A stretch of 64,000 nucleotides of DNA from Pseudomonadota bacterium (GTDB taxonomy: Bacteria; Pseudomonadota; Gammaproteobacteria; Xanthomonadales; Xanthomonadaceae), in assembly GCA_021821195.1 (NCBI GenBank), contig JAKACT010000002.1:372001-436000 (forward strand), written 5' to 3'. Made by a program: the position numbers and the translations under genes. Positions 60,854 through 64,000 of the stretch are shown here, one piece after another. Below the pieces are notes generated by a model. It was not told where the DNA came from. It was given only the letters and a program-made list of their open reading frames with translations, and made no database searches. The number at the start of each line of letters is the position of its first letter. Positions within the stretch are counted from its first letter, which is position 1.

Positions 60854-62041
60854 TTACAACTGCCCCGAGAAAGCCCGCTGCAGCAGGGATTGCTTGAGCT
60901 GGTCCAGGGCAGCGAGTTTGCGGGTGTAGAGGGATTGGATGTGCGCAGCTTCCTCCCGCAACGTATCAAGTCGCTTGGCGATCTCATTCTGCTGTGACAG
61001 AGGCGGAATCTTGACCTTGATATTTCGCAGGTCGCCAATGTTGATCTGCATCAGCGCGGTGCCGTACGTGTTTTCGCGAATCTGCGATTGCACGGCCGCC
61101 GACTTCATTAGGTGATAGCCGAATGGGGAGGTCACTTGCTCCGGGTTGAAGCGAATCGGAACGATGCCGCGCGTGACATTCGCGCCTTCAAGCTCGGGCG
61201 CGGCGATCGAAACCGTGCCGGTCGTCCCCCGCACGCACAACAGCAATTCGCCTCCTTGCAACTTGGTGCGCTGATAGCCCAAGGCCAATTCCGGGTCAAT
61301 GCGCTTGAGGCCATCCAGCGTGATGACATCGCGCGTCAAATCCACCGGTCGCACCACTGGAAGTCCGCCTTCCAAGTCATTGCCAGGCTGCACGATGCCA
61401 TACGACAGACTGCAATCGTCGGCAGCAACCGATTCCAAAGGCAACTCATCTCCGCCTCCGGAATCCAGCACTTGCTCAGAGATGGATTCGGAAACCTCCC
61501 GCGCATCACACAGGCTCTTCTCGACATTGGCCTTGGCAGTGGCGATGCCCGCAAACGCTTCGTCGAGGATGGCGACGATGCGGTGTTGTTCGGCAAGCGG
61601 CGGTATCGGAAGTCGCTGCATTCGAACTTCCGCATCCGTTACAGCCGGATAGCTTGCACCCTTCTGCAATTCCTCCATCGCAGCCATAAACTTCTGGCTT
61701 TGGAGGAAATAAAAGACGAAGCGATTGCTCAACTCCGGCCTGGGACGTAACACCAAGTATCCCGTGCTGCAAATTTCCTTATCGAGGTCCTCCGGAACAA
61801 TGGCAATACGTCTCAGGGTCGGTCTGATGGTCGCAAAGAGTACGTCCCCATTCCGAACGAAACGCCGCGCTCGGCTTGGCGCATCGCTCACAGCGAGCGT
61901 TTGCACCTCTTCAATGCTCAACGTTTCGTTCGACACCGAAGAAACGTCGATATAGCAAAATTTTGATTTGCCAAGCGAACGTGGGTCAACGCTCTCTGTT
62001 CTCTGCAGGACATCCCCAAGCTGCTTGACCGGCCAACTCAT
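60854..62041 (-). CDS. hsdS: Type I restriction-modification specificity subunit HsdS
   Basis: A 395-residue specificity subunit with two target-recognition domains. The spacer segments are IPPLAEQHRIVAILDEAFAG after the first domain (about 145-165) and IPPLSQQNEIAKRLDTL near the C-terminus; QLKQSLLQRAFSGQL ends it. The recognised DNA sequence cannot be predicted. The start overlaps the hsdM stop (ATGA). The composition is lower in GC than hsdM and hsdR, common for exchanged S genes. Confidence 0.95.
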   Translation of the reverse strand: MSWPVKQLGDVLQRTESVDPRSLGKSKFCYIDVSSVSNETLSIEEVQTLAVSDAPSRARRFVRNGDVLFATIRPTLRRIAIVPEDLDKEICSTGYLVLRPRPELSNRFVFYFLQSQKFMAAMEELQKGASYPAVTDAEVRMQRLPIPPLAEQHRIVAILDEAFAGIATAKANVEKSLCDAREVSESISEQVLDSGGGDELPLESVAADDCSLSYGIVQPGNDLEGGLPVVRPVDLTRDVITLDGLKRIDPELALGYQRTKLQGGELLLCVRGTTGTVSIAAPELEGANVTRGIVPIRFNPEQVTSPFGYHLMKSAAVQSQIRENTYGTALMQINIGDLRNIKVKIPPLSQQNEIAKRLDTLREEAAHIQSLYTRKLAALDQLKQSLLQRAFSGQL

Positions 62042-63492
62042 ACCAACGCCCTAATCTTCGCCAGCACCTGCGCGCTCTCCGCATCCAGCGCCGCAATCTC
62101 ATCAAGGATTTCACGCGGACTGCGCTGCGCCTTCACCTCGCCGCCGTTCGGGTTCTTCACCGACAGGTCGAACGTGGCCTGATCGACGGACGCCGCATCC
62201 ACCGTCCAGCTCTTCGCCGAATCGGCGAAAGATTTCTGCAGCGCCACGAACTCGGCCAGATCCGCATCGTGGAGCGGATTGGTCTTGCCCAGGCTGCGGC
62301 CCGGATCGAGCTGGTAGTACCAGGTCTTGCGCGTGGGTGCGCCCTTCTCGAAGAACAGCACCACGGTCTTCACGCCCGCGCCCTGGAAGGTGCCGGACGG
62401 GCAGTCCAGCACCGTGTGCAGGTTGCATTCGGCCAGCAGCTTGCGGCGCAGGCTGGTGCTGGCGTTGTCGGTGTTGGACAGGAAGGTGTTCTTGATGACG
62501 ATGGCCGCGCGCCCGCCGGGCTTGAGCATGCGGATGAAGTGCTGCAGGAACAGGAACGCGGTTTCCCCGGTCTTGATGGGGAAGTTCTGCTGGACCTCCT
62601 TGCGCTCCTTGCCGCCGAACGGCGGGTTGGCCAGCACGATGTCCTTCTGATCCTTCGGCTGGATGTCGTTGAGGTTCTGGCCGAGGGTGTTGGCGTGGAC
62701 GATGTTGGGCGCCTCGATCCCGTGCAGGATCATGTTCATCACGCCGATCACGTAGGCCAGACCCTTCTTCTCTTGGCCGTAGAAGGTCTTTTCCTGCAGG
62801 GTCTTGATGTCCCTGGTGGACAGCTTGTCCTGCCCGCGCAAGTGATCGTAAGCCTCGCACAGGAAGCCCGCACTGCCGCAAGCCCCGTCGTAGAGGGTTT
62901 CGCCGATCCTCGGGTCCAGCACGCGGATCATGGCGCGGATCAACGGGCGCGGCGTGTAGTACTCGCCGCCGTTGCGCCCGGCGTTGCCCATGTTGCGGAT
63001 CTTCACCTCATACAGGTGGCTGAGTTCGTGCTTCTCCGCGCTGCTGCCGAAGCGCAGCTCGTCCACGCGCTCGATCACATCGCGCAGGTTGTAGCCGCTG
63101 CGGATCTTGTTGGTCAGCTCGCCGAAGATCTCGCCGATCTTGTATTCCAGCGTCTGCGGGCTGCTGGCCTTGATCTTGAAGCCCTGCAGGTAGGGGAACA
63201 GCTCGTCATCGACGAAGTCCACCAGGTCCGGCCCGGTCATGGCCTTGTGGTGGTCCAGCCGGCCGTCCTTGTCCTTCGGCGCGGCCCAGCTTTCCCAGCG
63301 GTACTTCTTCTCCAGCAGCCACTGGTACTTGCGGTCTTCCAGCTCGGCCTGCATCGCCCGCTCGCGCTCCAGCGCGTCCAGGTACTTCAGGAACAGCAGC
63401 CACGAGGACTGTTCGGTGTAGTCCAGCTCGCTGGTGCAACCGGCATCCTTGTGCAGGATGTCGTCGATATTCTTGAAGGCCTGCTCGAACAC
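62038..63492 (-). CDS. hsdM: Type I restriction-modification DNA methyltransferase HsdM
   Basis: A 484-residue N6-adenine methyltransferase. The N-terminal HsdM domain (VFEQAFKNIDDILHKDAG) precedes YTPRPLI, the SAM motif DGACGSAGFL (about 201-210) and the catalytic NPPFGG (about 287-292). The start is GTG at 63492, supported by GGAG seven bases upstream; the longer frame to 63570 is unlikely. It is first of hsdM-hsdS-DUF3800-hsdR. It lies downstream of rho with a terminator between. Confidence 0.95.
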   Translation of the reverse strand: MFEQAFKNIDDILHKDAGCTSELDYTEQSSWLLFLKYLDALERERAMQAELEDRKYQWLLEKKYRWESWAAPKDKDGRLDHHKAMTGPDLVDFVDDELFPYLQGFKIKASSPQTLEYKIGEIFGELTNKIRSGYNLRDVIERVDELRFGSSAEKHELSHLYEVKIRNMGNAGRNGGEYYTPRPLIRAMIRVLDPRIGETLYDGACGSAGFLCEAYDHLRGQDKLSTRDIKTLQEKTFYGQEKKGLAYVIGVMNMILHGIEAPNIVHANTLGQNLNDIQPKDQKDIVLANPPFGGKERKEVQQNFPIKTGETAFLFLQHFIRMLKPGGRAAIVIKNTFLSNTDNASTSLRRKLLAECNLHTVLDCPSGTFQGAGVKTVVLFFEKGAPTRKTWYYQLDPGRSLGKTNPLHDADLAEFVALQKSFADSAKSWTVDAASVDQATFDLSVKNPNGGEVKAQRSPREILDEIAALDAESAQVLAKIRALV

Positions 63493-63570
63493 GCGGTGGC
63501 TCCGTTCTTGGAGACGGGACTGTAACGGGCGGCATGGCTGCGGCCAAGCGCCCGGCGCAGGCAGAAACAA

Positions 63571-63598
63571 GAACGCCCCGCATCACTGCGGGGCGTTC
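63571..63598 (-). terminator. Intrinsic terminator downstream of rho
   Basis: GAACGCCCCGC (63571-63581) and GCGGGGCGTTC (63588-63598) form a perfect 11-base stem with a six-base loop. On the minus strand it is followed by TTGTTTC. It lies 24 bases past the rho stop. Confidence 0.85.
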
Positions 63599-63622
63599 CG
63601 TTTGCATCGGTTGCGCGAAGGG

Positions 63623-64000
63623 CTACTTCCGCATCGAGCTGAAGAACTCGTCGTTCGACTTGGTGTTCTTCATCTTGTCGAGCAGGAACTCCATCGCCGC
63701 GATCTCGTCCATCGGGTGCAGCAGCTTGCGCAGGATCCAGATCTTCTGCAGCAGGTCGGGTTCGATCAGCAGGTCCTCGCGGCGGGTGCCGGAGAGGTTG
63801 ACGCCGATCGCCGGGTAGACGCGCTTCTCGGTGATGCGGCGGTCCAGGTGCACTTCGCTGTTGCCGGTGCCCTTGAACTCTTCGTAGATCACCTTGTCCA
63901 TCGCGCTGCCGGTATCCACCAGCGCGGTGGCGATGATGGTCAGGCTGCCGCCTTCCTCGACGTTGCGGGCCGCGCCGAAGAAGCGCTTCGGCCGGTGCAT
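63623..64000 (-). CDS. rho: Transcription termination factor Rho, C-terminal part (partial)
   Basis: The last 125 residues of Rho, an RNA-dependent hexameric helicase that ends transcription. [47 protein letters not shown] and [14 protein letters not shown]-like [15 protein letters not shown] are signature segments near the secondary RNA-binding and R loops. It ends FFSSMRK. The N-terminal part lies beyond the window. Confidence 0.98.
   Translation of the reverse strand: MHRPKRFFGAARNVEEGGSLTIIATALVDTGSAMDKVIYEEFKGTGNSEVHLDRRITEKRVYPAIGVNLSGTRREDLLIEPDLLQKIWILRKLLHPMDEIAAMEFLLDKMKNTKSNDEFFSSMRK

Overview
The window reads as chromosome of a high-GC gammaproteobacterium, most likely a member of the Xanthomonadaceae/Lysobacteraceae (Lysobacter, Luteimonas, Stenotrophomonas or a relative). 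The basis is the very GC-rich third-codon usage, the gammaproteobacterial forms of RpoH, UbiE, PriA, SppA and Rho, a DcaP-type porin, a CrbS/CrbR acetate system and an ECF sigma factor/Ser-Thr kinase pair. The placement is inferred from gene content, not from a phylogeny. No tRNA, rRNA or CRISPR array was seen.

Layout. 1-12.7 kb: housekeeping and envelope genes (SixA, phospholipase-D lipoprotein, YkvA-like protein, thioesterase, acyltransferase, YheT hydrolase, PEBP-like protein), then a reverse-strand ECF sigma factor/TPR kinase pair, mutM, a fatty-acid desaturase, an EF-hand protein and a cold-shock gene with a clear terminator. 12.8-17.5 kb: M13 peptidase, then a cNMP/CBS/DUF294 protein and a DEDDh exonuclease. 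17.5-24.4 kb: a lower-GC island holding a MauJ/HEPN-like protein, a RES-domain protein and a large STAND-type NTPase-TPR gene. An IS3-family (IS407-like) element has cut the NTPase gene cleanly in two: removing the IS and one TCCG target copy restores a 931-codon frame. 24.4-35.4 kb: an acetate module. A DcaP-like porin, YjcH and ActP form one operon divergent from acs and the response regulator crbR, with the CrbS sensor kinase and an HD-GYP phosphodiesterase nearby. 35.5-46.5 kb: SDR, small lipoprotein, SppA, MATE pump, DUF3667/DUF4286 pair, a sigma4-like/DUF3106 membrane protein, a 767-bp gene-free segment with two inverted DnaA-box pairs, priA (with a REP-like palindrome in its coding sequence) and a TRIC-type channel. 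46.6-54.6 kb: rpoH, divergent from a TPP-riboswitch thiamin operon thiC-thiO-thiS-thiG-thiE-thiD, then convergent ung, a small membrane protein and ubiE. 54.7-57.2 kb: an orphan GspE-like ATPase and a hexose-6-phosphate mutarotase. 57.4-63.5 kb: a type I restriction-modification locus hsdM-hsdS-DUF3800-hsdR. 63.6-64 kb: the 3' end of rho.

How the genes work together. The acetate module supports outer-membrane entry (porin), inner-membrane symport (ActP), activation (Acs) and sensing (CrbS/CrbR). The DUF294/exonuclease pair probably belongs to the same ancestral neighbourhood, now separated from actP by the island. The thi genes make both thiamin halves and are read as one overlapping operon under TPP control. 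Two defence-type loci, the island and the type I R-M locus, sit between conserved chromosomal genes.

The most unusual items are the IS-split STAND gene beside a HEPN/RES-like pair, the duplicated inverted DnaA-box modules upstream of priA, the palindrome carried in frame inside priA, the ECF sigma factor whose DAED motif reads DATA, and the sigma4-like/TM/DUF3106 fusion.
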